A stretch of DNA of 64,000 nt, from contig CP154956.1 in the NCBI GenBank assembly GCA_039621445.1, positions 43,052,437-43,116,436 on the forward strand, in the 5' to 3' direction. The translations under genes were made by a program, and so were the position numbers. The stretch comes from Euglena gracilis (taxonomy: Eukaryota > Euglenida > Euglenophyceae > Euglenales). Positions 45,732 through 58,200 of the stretch are shown here, one piece after another (the first letter of the stretch is position 1; each line of letters begins with the position of its first letter). A model generated the notes under the pieces. It did no database searches, was not told the DNA's origin, and saw nothing but the letters and a program-made list of their open reading frames with translations.

Positions 45732-46098
45732 GTGTGGATTTCCAACACCTAACACTGGGCGCGGGGTGGGGGACGCGGGGGGAACACCCCCATCGACCGG
45801 CCCACGGCCGAGGGCGACCAAGGGCGACCGTGGGCCGACCATGGTGGACCCCCACAACCCCCCCCCCCAGGCCAAATCCTCCCCCCAGCTCTTTGCGTGT
45901 CTGATGGTGCCATTCTGCGGCCGAGGTTTGAGGCTTGTGGCAGCCAGGGGGCCTGGCGGCCCGGTCGGGCCCCCGCGTCCCGAATTTTGGCCGGGCACGT
46001 TTTTTGTTCGACCAAAGGAAAATTACATTCAATTTTGGGTGATACCAAAGAAAACGTGTGGGGGTAGTTGGGCCACAGTTCCCCCCCCCCGTCCCGAA

Positions 46099-46318
46099 CA
46101 GGGGTTTTTTTAGTCGTGGACCCCCGGGGGGGGGGGAGGGGGGGGGGGGGGGGGGTGGGTCCGGCCGAGCCCCCCCCCCCCCGGAGGGGGTCCCCCCGGA
46201 GGGGGTGGGATATACTTTTTGGCGCCGAAAAAGTGCTATTTTTAGCACTTTTCGCGATTTTCGGCCATTTTTTGTGGGTCCCCCGGGACCCCCCCCCCCG
46301 GTCTTAAAAAAACCCCTG
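46099..46318 (+). mobile_element. CAGGGG...CCCCTG element, 220 bp, perfect 8-bp target duplication
   Basis: Left end CAGGGGTTTTTTTAG, right end GTCTTAAAAAAACCCCTG, flanked by GTCCCGAA at 46091-46098 and 46319-46326. Same family as 24404-24713, sharing TATACTTTTTGGCGCCG and ATTTTTAGCACTTTTCGCGA. Confidence 0.85.
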
Positions 46319-46329
46319 GTCCCGAACCA

Positions 46330-47840
46330 CCCCCGATGTCAAAAAACGTTCACCTGGGCAAATTAGCGTGACATACAAACAAAAGGAGTTGCACACACAA
46401 GGGATTTTTTTTATTTTAGGGCCACCGAACAGTTGCCTCCGGCGCTACAATGCAAAAAAAAACTGAGTTGGAAATACCCATGACGACCGAGGCGACTGTG
46501 GGCCGACCATTGTCGCCCCCCACAACCCCTCCAGGGGGCCCAGGCACGGGGGGGGGGGTCCCGCGGGACCCCCCTGTCAAGTTGCGAACCAACCAGACCG
46601 GTCAAGTTCGAGGTGGGGGAGGGGGGGTCCGGGTCTGGACCAACGAAACTTTTTGGGGGAGCCCAGGCACCGGGGGGGGGGGACCCGCACCCCCCTTTCA
46701 ATACAAAAATCGACCGACACTTACAGATTCAGCAGGGGCGCTGCGAGCGAGCGAAGCGAGCCGCCCGGCGCCCCTGCTGAATCTGTTAGTGTCGGTCGAT
46801 TTTTCTAAAACCTATTTTGTCTGGGCCCGACGCCTGTCTTGAAATTCATTCGACCGAACCGCCTGGACGGAAATATTGCTAAAAAAGGGTTTTTGGCCCA
46901 TTAACGGGCGCCTGAATGGAAATCGACTGACATAAACGCCCGCCTGAATGGAAATCGACTGACATAAACGGGCGCCTGAATGGAAATCGACCGACATAAA
47001 CGGATTCCGATGTCTTGGAAATCGACCAACCTTTTGTTTCCTTTTTCTGGATGCTTTTTTGTTCCGTTTTGGGACATTGCATTGTCAATTTCAGCCTGAA
47101 ATCTGTCAATGTCGACCATCTTTTTTTTTCTGAATGCTTTTTTCTTCCATTTTGACAGAATAGAATAATAACAATAGAAATTTCAATACAGGCGTCGAGC
47201 CCAGAAAACAGGTTTTAACAGTTGCCACCCCTCACCAGAAAGCTTTTCTTTCAAACGACCTGCGATGACAACTGAATCGGGCCAGAAAATGATAATCTTA
47301 AGTTCGTCCGTTCCATCCAAAATACAGCCAGCTGTGATCACCTGACCCCCTCCCCCTCCCACCCCCTCCAAAAAAAATTTCATCCAAATATGAAGGAAAA
47401 TGACTCGAAACCCACCCAAATACCTTCCAAAACCCCCAACCCGACCACCAATGGTCAGTTGCCATGGTCGCCAGCGACTAGTCGCTAGCGACCATGGTCG
47501 CTAGGGAGCGACCACCAAAAATATATCACCAATTTCTCGCAATGAGCGGCAAAATTTGTTTTTTGTCTGCCGCCCGAACCGGCGTTCTGGAACACAGTTC
47601 CGCGGCCCGAACCGGCGTTCGGACACAGTTTGTTGAAACCGTGGATTAGGGGCTCTGGCGTCACGCCCGAACCGGCGTTCAAGGAGGGTGTTGGGCAAGG
47701 GATGCACAGGGGGGAAGAAATGGGGTCCACAGGGAATGAAGGGGACGGATGTCTCCCACCCGGCTTATACCCGGGATCCACATAACCAGTTATGTGGCAA
47801 AGAACCCAGCGGAAGAAGCCCAACACTGGAAGGGCAAAAT
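46330..47840. other. no supported gene; repeat modules
   Basis: Contains the AATCGACCGACAC hairpin (46703-46803), 33-bp repeats (46905-47005), a CGACTAGTCGCTAGCGACC block (47460-47515) and a CCGAACCGGCGTTC block (47568-47665). Confidence 0.6.
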
Positions 47841-47847
47841 TGTGTTT

Positions 47848-48365
47848 ATTTGCGCAAATGCGCTCACCAACATGTTTATGTTTATTTGCGCATTTGCGCA
47901 AATAAACATAAAGAAGTCCTTCAAGGATTGGGCTTTAGTACCCATGAACTGATGCTGTTGATAAACGGCGTGACAAAGGGGCTGTGAGTGCGCAGACCAA
48001 CAGGCCGTCCAGTTGGTGGGTTTGTCACAATGTTTGTCGACACGCAAGCTTATGGGCGCAAATGCGCGCACAAACAAAATTATGTTTATGCACGCATTTG
48101 CGCAAATGGCAAACAAACATGTTCTTTGTTTATTTGCGCAAATGCGCAAATAAACACAAAGAAGAAGGGTGTGACGGGAACACAACTGTCAAACACCGAC
48201 AGCAGATGTGGTTCATTTGCACATTTCACGCAAAATCACGTTGTTTGTGGGCGCAAGTGCGCAAATAAACTGCATGCAGAAACTGCACAGTTTACTAAGT
48301 TTATTTGCGCATTTGCGCCCAAAAAAACAACGTGATGTGCGCAAATGCGCAAATACACAACCAAT
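47848..48365. repeat. TTTATTTGCGCAAATGCGC palindrome cluster
   Basis: At least six palindromes built on GCGCAAATGCGC with TTTATTTG/CAAATAAA flanks, some adjacent to CATAAAGAAG or CACAAAGAAG. Spaced over 500 bp. Confidence 0.85.
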
Positions 48366-48374
48366 GGAGATGTA

Positions 48375-48875
48375 AAAGGTGATTTCATTTGGCCCTCCTA
48401 CAGCTACCCTTAGTGGCTTCTGAATGGGTTCAACCCAAATGAACACACCGTCTCCTCCGGCATATGGTGTTATGGTGCCGTTTTTGGACCATTGACAGGT
48501 CCCACAAAAGATGGGGACAGAGGACCTCCTGACAGAGGACCACCCGGTAACGGTACACGTCCACCGGCACCGATTTTTGGGTCCCAAAGGCCCTGCCGCT
48601 GGCCTGCGGCCTGGGCTCCGTTGCTGCAGCCCCATCAGCTGCTGATGCTTCAGCACTCACCAGACCGGCATCCACCTCCCCGGTGCAACAACACCCAGCT
48701 TTAGCGGCCATGTTATACCCATCCCATAGCACAAGACACCCCTCTCCCCCTCGGGGTGAAAAGAAGCCTGACACCACCTCGGCACCTCGGTGTATGTCCA
48801 AAGTATGTAACCAGCATTTCCTCCTGTTGATAGAAACCTGCACTGAAAGTGACACCAAATATTATTGGGAACATA
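48375..48875 (-). CDS. coding-like region, function unknown
   Basis: Minus strand. After an acceptor-like GGTGTCACTTTCAG (about 48841) a frame reads INRRKCWLHTLDIHRGAEVV ... LVLWDGYNMAAKAGCC and on through ASGRAFGTQKSVPVDVYRYR. A second frame then reads CQWSKNGTITPYAGGDG ... VEPIQKPLRVAVGGPNEITF. Both have strong G-first codons. The switch between them falls in a GGTCCTCTGTC tandem repeat and needs a +1 shift or an unseen intron. No family recognised; may be a decayed gene. Confidence 0.35.
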
Positions 48876-49259
48876 AAATGGTGCTTTCAAAAAGGACCGA
48901 AATTTTTGACCGCCAAATCCCAAAAACTCTGTAATGTGTAACGGAGTCCCTAACAGTCCCAAAGTTTGGGAGGATTTTGGGGTTTTGGCAGAAGAGTCCA
49001 AAATCATAGGAAAAGTGCCAACAATTTTGGCAAGAGGAGGTCCCAAATTTATGAGTGTTAGGTGCTGACTCAATGATTGTCAATAGGAACCTAGACAGTT
49101 CAGACGCCTGCTAAAAAAAATTGATGAAGCCAGTCGAATCCCAAACAGGCACTGGAGATGGGCTAAACTCACCACCCTGGTACCATGGGGGGGGACAGGT
49201 CTGTGTGTGTCATTCCCCACATTGATTCACCAACCTTCTTGTCTGCAGTGCCCCTCAGA

Positions 49260-52200
49260 ATGGATGTCATCGCAGCAGTTCGTGACTACGTTCACAAGAT
49301 GGTGACGGAGGTGGTGATCAGGAATGGATGAGCAGTGCAGAGAGTTTTTACAAAAGACAAGGAAGAAACAAATTTTGAAGGTGCTTTAAAGGAGTTGAGG
49401 TTCGCTCTGAATGCTCAGGAATCCTCTTTTGGGGGGTTTTTGGGCTGTTGCTCATTAACATGAACAACGTTTATTCTGTACCCCTGTTGTGCACCCCAGC
49501 AATGTATGTTGCTTGATACAGCCTGAGGCCAGCCACAGTCTCTGTCTGTTGTGGCGATGAGATTGGCGACAGGAAAGCGTTGAGGGTTTGGGAACAAGGA
49601 AGGGAGACAGAGGCTCTGCCATTTTGTCTTTCCAAGCCACCAGTGTGAAATACCAAAGCCATATCCCTTGTAGGAGACTGGACTGGAGGAATGAAGACTC
49701 ATCAACGCCAGAAAGATTCAAGCTTCAAGCTTCAATTTTCAAAAAATGAAGGATGTGCCTTCAATTGGGCCGCCAGTGGTCTGGGAAGGGAGAAGTAAAT
49801 GATTGGGCCGGTTGCCTCTTGCCCTCCAGCCCTGCTGGCAGGACTGAAGGCACTGCTGATGGACCACGAGACCAGTGGCATGGTGGGCATGGTGTACAGC
49901 CGCAGCAATGCCCAGGCTGCCCACCAGTTCTGATTCCAGGCCAAGTGCTATTTTTCTCTGCTTGAACATGGATTTCACATGTTAGCCCATTTAAAAAATT
50001 TTGCATACATTTTTTTATTTTTAATTTTCTTTTTCAATATTTTGTCATTTTTATTCCTCATTTTTTTCAAATTTTTGTGCACCTCTGGATGCATTTTTGT
50101 TTTTCTTGGGCCAGCCAGCAATGGTCGAGAGGCCTGGCTGCATCCTCAGCAAGGAGGTGTTTCTGCTGGACTTGTTGCACAACGAGGCCCGAGAGCGAAT
50201 GCCCCATCTGAAGTGCGTTGTGTTCATCCGTCCCACTACCGAGAACATCAACGACATGTGCAAGGAGCTTCGCAAACCCCGCTACGGGGAATACCACGTT
50301 TTCTTCAGCAATGCCCAGGGGAGAGCCAGGTTTGGTATTTTGTTGGTTTCCGGCCCGCCCAGTTCTGCAGGCAGGCTTTAACTTTAGAGCATATGCAGCA
50401 CCCTCTTGGGTTTTTTCACTGTTAGGACACCTATGAATGTTTTCTTTTTTATTATATTTTGCCTTTTTTAAGAATATTGTGGATCTGCAGCCCCCCCTCC
50501 GAATTGCCAAAGTGCCTAAGTCCCTGAAACACATTGCCAGAGGTTTCAAATGAAGCGCCATTTGCATGGGACAAACTCCAATTAATCCTGGAGCGTATTG
50601 CTTGCAACGTGGCATCAATTCTATTGTGCACGTCCCCCGCTCATGCACTGATACGTCGCATAGTCCGAGGAGGTTGGGACAGCGCCTCCTCTGGATCCAT
50701 TGTGAGCCGGGACGCCTTGAGCTCCATGGCCCTGGCCGACGAGGAGGAGCGGGTCAAGGAGGTGCAGGAGTTTTACGGAGACTTCTACGCCATCAACAAC
50801 GACCTGTTCTCCCTCAACATCCCTTCTTGTGCCCCACTGATGCGAGCCCAGGCTTGGCATAGATTGTGAACCACAACGGAGCCCAATTCCAAGACAAAGT
50901 GTTCTTTCTGGGGCCATGCGCTTGGTGAAAAGCTGTGCCTTTTTCCTGTATCCCCCCAGGCGATCGCTGCACGACAAAATTGACTGACACTAGGGGGCAA
51001 ATTGGACAGATTTGACAGTTTCAGGGGCAAATTGGGCAGCACAAGTGACACTTGTCCGCCTGCTTCAACAAAAATCAGTGATGCTTTTCTAACAGCTTCG
51101 CATCTCCATTTTTGAGCATTTTTGAGCAAAGGCAATTTCCACGCGATTTCCCTAGGGTCATGCATCTAGAATCAAATGTCCCCCTTTGTGCTCACCAAGT
51201 TGTGCCGACCAATTTGTCAGCCACCCATTTGGCAAATTGACAAGGAGCAGAAATGTCAAAAAGCACCAAAAATGTATATTTGAGGGTGTGAATAGCTGAA
51301 GTTTTCGTGGCAAACCAAAAACGACGTCCAATAATCCATGCAGTTGTAATTTTCCAGTCTTTGTCCCTGGGTTTCTTTGATTTCTACAAAGCAAAACCAG
51401 CCCCTGACTCGCCGGGGCAATGTCTGCCCCCCCCCCCAGGACGGCCTCCCTGTGCTGCAAATGCCCCCAGGGGGTCATATGGTCGGCCTGCCGGGGGCCA
51501 CTGGGACCAGAAGCTCTTTGACCGCATGACCGCTGGCATCTTGGCCGTCCTGCTGGCGATGAAGCGGCGGCCGATCATCCGCTACCAGGCTCAGGCCGGG
51601 ATGGCCCAGCGAGCCAGCACCTTTTCTGCCAACCAGCAGCTCCCGGCCGTGCAGAGGAGACCCCCCCCCCCGGGGGTCCGCGGAAACAAAGTTGGGTATT
51701 TGTTGAATCCGGGCTGGATCAATAGATTCTCGGCGTGGAGTGTCAACGTATTTTTTGAATTTTTTTTGTGGGATCGTTGGGAAAACCCATAAATGTGAAG
51801 AAAATCTCCAAAATTTTTCCTGCGCCTTTTCTTCGGTGCTGGGTCATTTTGGTCGGTTTTTTGCTGCCTGGGGGTAGGGTGTTTGGACCAAAACCAGTTG
51901 GTCACACTGAGTAAAACCAGTCACCTCCCCAGCAGATGCCGGCCAGTGACTAAGTGGTCGTATGGGTTCCAAGGAACACAAAAAAATTATATGGTCATGG
52001 TCTTATTGTACTATGATCATGGTCTTATTATAATACGATCATGGTCTTTTGATCGCTATTGGAGGCAATGAAATTTTATGAAGGCACCCCAAAAAGCCCC
52101 CCAATTGTAAATCCCAAACACAGAGCTGAGGGGGGGATTCTCTTTACATTGTGGATTAAGCATTCAAATCAAGAATAAGCTCGTCAGTTGCAGAACGCCT

Positions 52201-55200
52201 TGCCACTCTTTTTTTTTTGCACAACAATTGCCCGCAGAGGCATGTGCGGTTCCCATTCCGCCCTGGCCAGGCTTCCTCCAACCTCTGCGACCGGCTGGCC
52301 GTCAGCGTGAAGGATGGCATCCGGCAGGAAGGGGCGCTGTTTGACTTCCGGCAGAAGGATTCGTGCCGCTCAGCGCCCAGGTGAAGAACCCCGTGCGCGT
52401 TTTGTTGTGTTCTTCTTTCCCATTATATCAATAAGGGCTTGCAGCTTACAATCATTTGGTGGTGGCCGATCCCCACCGGGTGGGGGGGGGGTGCCTGACT
52501 GTTTTTTCAACGTGACTGACTGTTTTTGGTCTGAGCCCCCTCCACCCCTGGTTCGGTCGGCAGAAAACCACCAAAGAGACCTGGCACCAAAGGCTCCCCA
52601 AAATTCTTTGGCCATTTTCTTCACATCTGTGGTCAATTAGGCCAGCCACGGGACCCTTGGGAGGTCAGCCACAGATTTTTTCCCGGAAGCCAAAGTTTTC
52701 CAGCTTCTGGGCTGGTCCCCACCCCCTCGGGGGTCTTAACTTACGCCCTGCAGGGTCCTCCCATGAAATTCCTGATCGCTGCTGCCTCCTCCTCATTATT
52801 GACCGGAAGGAGGACCCAGTGACGCCAATTCTCACCCAGTGGACGTACCAGGCCATGATCCACGAGCAGGCTGAATTTTCAGGTGATTCTGACCCCACCC
52901 CTGGGGGGGGGGGGGTGCCTGCCTGGGCAGGCAGCACAAGGCACCCAGATCCGACCCCCCCCAGGGGGCACATCGCACATGGCCAAAAGTGCCTGGGCAT
53001 TCAGCCAAGGCACTTCTGGTGCCGAGGGCGCCAGAGGCCCAGAAAGGCCCATCTTTGGGCATTCCTTGGCCCAAGGTCTGGCAGTACAATTCCCTCCCTG
53101 GGCCGGGTACAGGCTTTTTTAAGGAAGTGCGCAGCCCCCCGGCGGGGTGCTATGGGCAGGCAGGGGGTGGGTGCTACATTTTTGACCCCGGGAGGGAGGT
53201 AGGGTTTAGCCACCCCCCCCCGCCCCGGCTTGCCTGGGTCGGCAGGCACCACGGGCCAAAGCCAACCCTGGGCAGTCATCCCATAGCACAAGGAGCCCCC
53301 CCATGGCAGAACGGGAATCGGCCAAACAGCCAGGGTGGTGGGGGGGGTCTACCCACCCCCCCATCACCTCTTCCCTTATTTCCGGGAGCACCAATTTTTG
53401 GACCCATTTTGAGACCCATGTAGGAGGTCCCCCCAGAAACCCCCCCAAACCCCAGTTTTTCACACCTTCCAAAATTTCAACATTTTCTCAAAATTTTGAT
53501 TTTGAGAGGTTTTTGAAGCAAAAAATGCTTTTGAAAATCCAAAAAAAATTACAAGAGAAAAAATGTCAGTAAAATTTGACTGTGCCAAAATTTGGTCCAT
53601 TTTTTGACCTTTTTTTTCACCCTCCTCCTAAAAACTACCAATTTTTAAACCTGGAATTTTTGAGATTTTTTTGAGAAAAAATGTGGTTTTCCATAGAAAA
53701 ATCATATATTTTGGGTGAATTTTTCCAAAAAAATCAAAAAAATTTCAAAAAAATTTCAAAAAATTTCCCCTGCCAAAATCCCTGTTTTCCCAAATTTGGT
53801 GAAAATGCTGTGGGTGGGTGGGGGGGGGGTCGACACACTCCCCACCTCCTTGTTGGGGGGGGGGTCGACCCCCCCACCAGGCCTTCCTGTTCTGCCCTGC
53901 ACCCCCCTCCTCCCAGGGGTTGGAAGCAGGGAATTTCTTAAGCCGGAGGGTACCCTACCCCCCGGGGGGGGGTCCAGCCAGCCAGCAGCTCAAATCCAGC
54001 CAGCAGCCCAAATTCGGGCTGGGAGCCCCCCCCCCCCCCGGGGGTCGACTGAAATAAAGTCGGGTCCAGCCCGGCCGAAGGCCGGGCCAGCCGGCCGCAG
54101 GCTGGCCAGCCAACTGGGCTGCCCAGCTCACTTATCCCTGCATTTTTCCCCCTCACCACAGCTTCCTCCATCACAGCCCCCAGCCTTGATCTAGCTCTAT
54201 CTACCAAAATGTCGAAAATGGTAAAAATGTGTTAGAAAATTTTGTTTTTTTGCCGACCCAGCCCAGCCCAGCCCACCCCCCCCCCCACCCCCGGCCCCCC
54301 CCCCCCCCCCCCCCCCCCCCCCGGGGGGGGGTCCAGCCAGCAGCTCAAATCCAGCCAGCAGCCTTTTTGCCAGCCGGAGGCTGGACCCCCCCCCCCCCGG
54401 GGGGTCCTTAAGAAATTCCCTGGTTGGAAGAAAGAAGCCTGGTGGGGTAGTGATGATGGTAGTAGAAATGGCAGTGCCGCAGGGCACCCGAGACCCCCTG
54501 GGGTTGGCAAAATTCAGCCTGCCCACGAGCTTTTCGGCATCCATAACAACCGTGTCATCGTGGCCCAGGATGATCTCTGGAGAAGCCTCGGTGTTGACGC
54601 TGTTTTCCCCCCTGCCTGCTCTGTCATTTTCGAAATATGCCTTTGTGGTGTAAAATGATCCAGTTTTTTCACTGAGCCCGAATGGAAACTCCCCCATCCC
54701 CAGTTAGCCCCCGATATAATATGGGCCTGCTTTATGTTTGGGCCGGCTTCTGGAGCTCTCTGGACTTTCCTTGGTTCATTTTTTTTCATAAAATCCCTCC
54801 TCCGACCTGAAACCAAAACAAAGGCACACGAAGGGTAACAAACAAATATATTAATTTCGGAAAGAAAACGTTCTCAGAGAATTTGTTCGCTGGAAATGGA
54901 CACAACATATCCAAACATGTTTTTTTTTTTGACTACCCAATTCCGCTTGAACCGATCTTAATTGAATTCTCTCAACATTGGGAATGTTTCACAGTTTTCA
55001 ATCTTGTGGGATCGCCAAACGAGCCTTTGCTGGTTCAATTTGGGTCATTTTTTGTTTCATGGTTTAACTCAGAATTCTTCCTCTAATAACCCCATGTCTG
55101 AAGTTTGCGTTCCTTCTGGACGTTCCATGACTGTAAAGAATTTCCCAAGAGGTATGGTGAAGAAAATACCAAGACAAGCCCTCCCTCACCTATGAAATCA

Positions 55201-58200
55201 TTGGAAGGTGACAAGGATCTCTGAAAATTGACCGAAAGTTTTTAGGTAGAGGACATATTCTCGAAGAAGAATAAAAAAAATTCAAAAGTATGACAGTTCA
55301 ACCAACGTCAATGGTGACATGGCAATCCTTCTTGATGCTATCGGTTGTGCATTTCCAAAAGCAAATGTACAGAATTTGACTCACAACCACTTCACTGCAG
55401 AAATGCATGCCTTTTTTTGGTGGATGGATGATGGGTGGGTGGGTGGGTACCAGGTGGAGGGTTGGTTGGATGGAACCTAAGGGGACAGCGTTGCAGGAGC
55501 ATGGTTGAGAGTCTCTCTCTTCTTCTTTTGATTATTCTTCTCACCAAAACCTCAAAGATAACTCCCTCCCCAATCCAGGACCCCATTCTGCCCCTGGGGC
55601 AAGCAAGAAGAAAGCTGACGCGGAGGACGAAGTGGTGCTGTCGTGTGAGCAGGACCGGTTCTTCCAGAAGAACATGTTCAGTAACTGGGGGGACCTCTGT
55701 ATGCAGCCAAGACAGCCTCTCCACCAACGGAGGTGAGGAGAGTGATTCTTTTTTTTGCTTGGCATCACTTGTTTTCCCAGTGTCATTGGCTTCTGGGGCT
55801 CGGTATGTCAGGAAAACGATGCCCACGTAATGTTTTTATCTGTGTACCCCCTTCGTTGGAACTCCTGGACAGTGCACTTCTACCACTGCCCCTACACCAC
55901 CTCTTCTCAATCTCCTCCCCCCCTTGGAGGGAGAAGGCGGGCGTCCGCTGCCAACTAACTTTTTGGATACAATTTTGGTCCCATAAATATGGGAAGAATT
56001 TTGATTTTTTTTTTTGGGATAAATGGCGCATAAATGGCCAAAAGTGGTAAAAGCCATAATAAATAAATCGCTGAAATTGCCAAAAAACGGTTACCCAAAA
56101 TGGCTGAAATTGTGCAAATTTCTAAAATTGGCTTGACATTGTGCAAGGTTGCGAGAAACGGCAAATAATCGCCTGTAAGCTGGCCAAAAAAAATTGCCAA
56201 AACTGGCCAAAAAATAAGGCCAAACGCCGCCAATCGCCGGCCGAAGCGATGAAATTAGCCAAACGGGGTAAAAACAACCAGAAATGTTTTTTTTTACCTT
56301 TGCCACCTTTAGCCAATTTTTGGCACCCCCCCCCCCCGTCTAATAATCTCCCCCCCCCCCGTCGAATATGAACATTGGCTGTTTTAGCGACCGCCCCCTG
56401 GTCGGAGACGAACATCAGTGGTTATTGGACAGTGGGGTGGTTGCTGCCCCCTGACGATTTCTTCACATTTACCATTCCTTTCTAAGTGTCTCCCCTTGTC
56501 CAGGCACCTGAAACACGACGCAGGGAGCTCCTTGTGGCTGTTTTATGTGTGAGCATCTGAAATTTCCCTGAAAATCGAACATCCCACATTCTATTTAGAA
56601 TTTGAAATGTATTTATTTCCAGCGAAATTTTCTGTCTGAGCACTTGCCCGGTTTAAAGTCCTAGAATTTAAGCATGTGCGAAACGGTCTGTTTCCTTTCG
56701 GTCGATAATCCAGGCAATTTATCTTTTTTCCCCTGCCTTTCTAGCCCTCATTTGGAAAACTGTCTTCGAACTTTTGCTGACTTGTTCGCTATGGTGACAC
56801 CCCCCACCCCCCCCGTCTGTATTTGCTTCTGTACGAAACAGTTTTTCTGGGAGTGGAGTTGGGGGACATGTACTGGCTGTGCCAGGCAGTTGAGGGTGAT
56901 TTGCAGCCGACTGAAGCAGTTTGTGGACGAGTTCAAAACGAAAAGCGACCAGACGTCCAACGTCCAGAGCATCGAGGAGATGAAGAACTTCATGCGGGAT
57001 TACCCTGCGCCGGCTGCCGTTGGGTTTCTCACGCTTTTTACGTCAATTTTCTGCCAGTGGATTCAAAACACTTGTTCGCACCGTTAATTTCCTGTCAGGG
57101 AACAGTGGCCGGGGTGGGAGTTCCGGAAGATGAGTGGCAACGTCAGCAAGCACGTCACCCTCGTGAGCGAGATGAGTGAGAAGATTGTGGAGCGGGACCT
57201 GCTGGAGATTTCAGTGCTGGAGCAGGAGTTGGCGTGCTATGATGTCCAGGACCTCCAGGGGTAGTTTTCATTTTGAATGGTGGTTGTTGGGGGGGGGGGC
57301 AGCAAATTTGCAATTTACAATTTCTCCCCCATATTATTTATTTTTTTCTGGGCAATTTTATATTCTGCTGCGAAGCAAAATTGATTACAAGAATTTGCAT
57401 TTTGTTTTAGTGCCCGTGTCCAATAATTTGGTTCACAGTACTGGCGAAAATTAAAAGCATGTTCCATTGATGCTTTTTTTTTTTGTGATTGGGGGGGTTT
57501 TTTTTTTTTTTTTTGGTTTTTTGTTTGGGAGTTAATTTGCACCATGGAACCAACATGTCTTTAAAAGCACAAAACTCAAAAGCAAAATCATTTTTTTTTG
57601 GAAATTCTTGATATATCCAGAACCACACCCAAACACATATAATTGCTTTTATAGTGGGATCTTTTTGTGTATCCTGCATTTTTTCAACGGTCTATGTTCG
57701 TGTCTGTGAGAAAGTTAATTGGGTGAAGCTTGATTAAATCCTGTCTAGTTTTTGAATTAGTTGCCCAAAGCCCCGAGGAGCATTACCTGCTCCCCCTCCC
57801 GTTTCCAACAAAGACGTTGGTCCAACAAACAAGCCCCTGGCTCTGCATTGGTTCTTTATCAGACCAGGGCGGGTTTTCTATTTCTTGCATTCTTTCCCCA
57901 GGTTTGCAAGTGGTTTGCAAGACCAATTGCAAACCATTTTTTGCAGTGGTATGACCTCCCTGGGGCCCTGCCGAGGACCACAAGTCCCACTACCCCAAGC
58001 TGGTCAGTCTGCTGCAGAGCCCGAAGACGAAGGAGTTCGACTGCCTGCGGCTGGCGCTGCTGTACGTGTTGCGGTACGAGAAGGACAAGGGCAACGCGAA
58101 GGAGGAGGTCCGCCGCCTGCTGCAGGCCAAAGGGCTGCCCCCCGCACAGTGCCCCACTGCCGGTGTTGTCGCCGCGTTGCGATTCGGCAGAAAACAGGCG

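Larger units (their letters stand above)
52867..54521. mobile_element. hAT-like element forming VPS45 intron 7
   Basis: Left end CAGGCTGAATTTT, right end AAAATTCAGCCTG: perfect 13-bp inverted repeats. Flanked by TCCACGAG (52859-52866) and CCCACGAG (54522-54529). Removing the element and one flank gives MIHE-LFGI, exactly the conserved VPS45 sequence. The inferred splice (GC donor at 52870, AG ending 54517) lies inside the inverted repeats and would leave 15 extra nt (QPAHE), in frame. The interior carries poly-C/G blocks and at least one nested element. Confidence 0.85.

Noticed and set aside
49260-49310. GT donor directly after KMVTE in VPS45 exon 1
   Set aside because: The phase does not fit any usable acceptor of exon 2; the GA donor at 49327 fits and keeps frame. 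It remains the least certain junction of the gene.
49842-50114. VPS45 intron 2 as another introner (AGCAATG on both sides, CAGGCTG left end)
   Set aside because: The right end is only loosely complementary, and removing one flank shifts the frame, so the signature is too weak to claim.
55705-56906. VPS45 intron 9 as an introner (TGCAGCC on both sides)
   Set aside because: No CAGG...CCTG ends, and excision at the repeat would break the frame.
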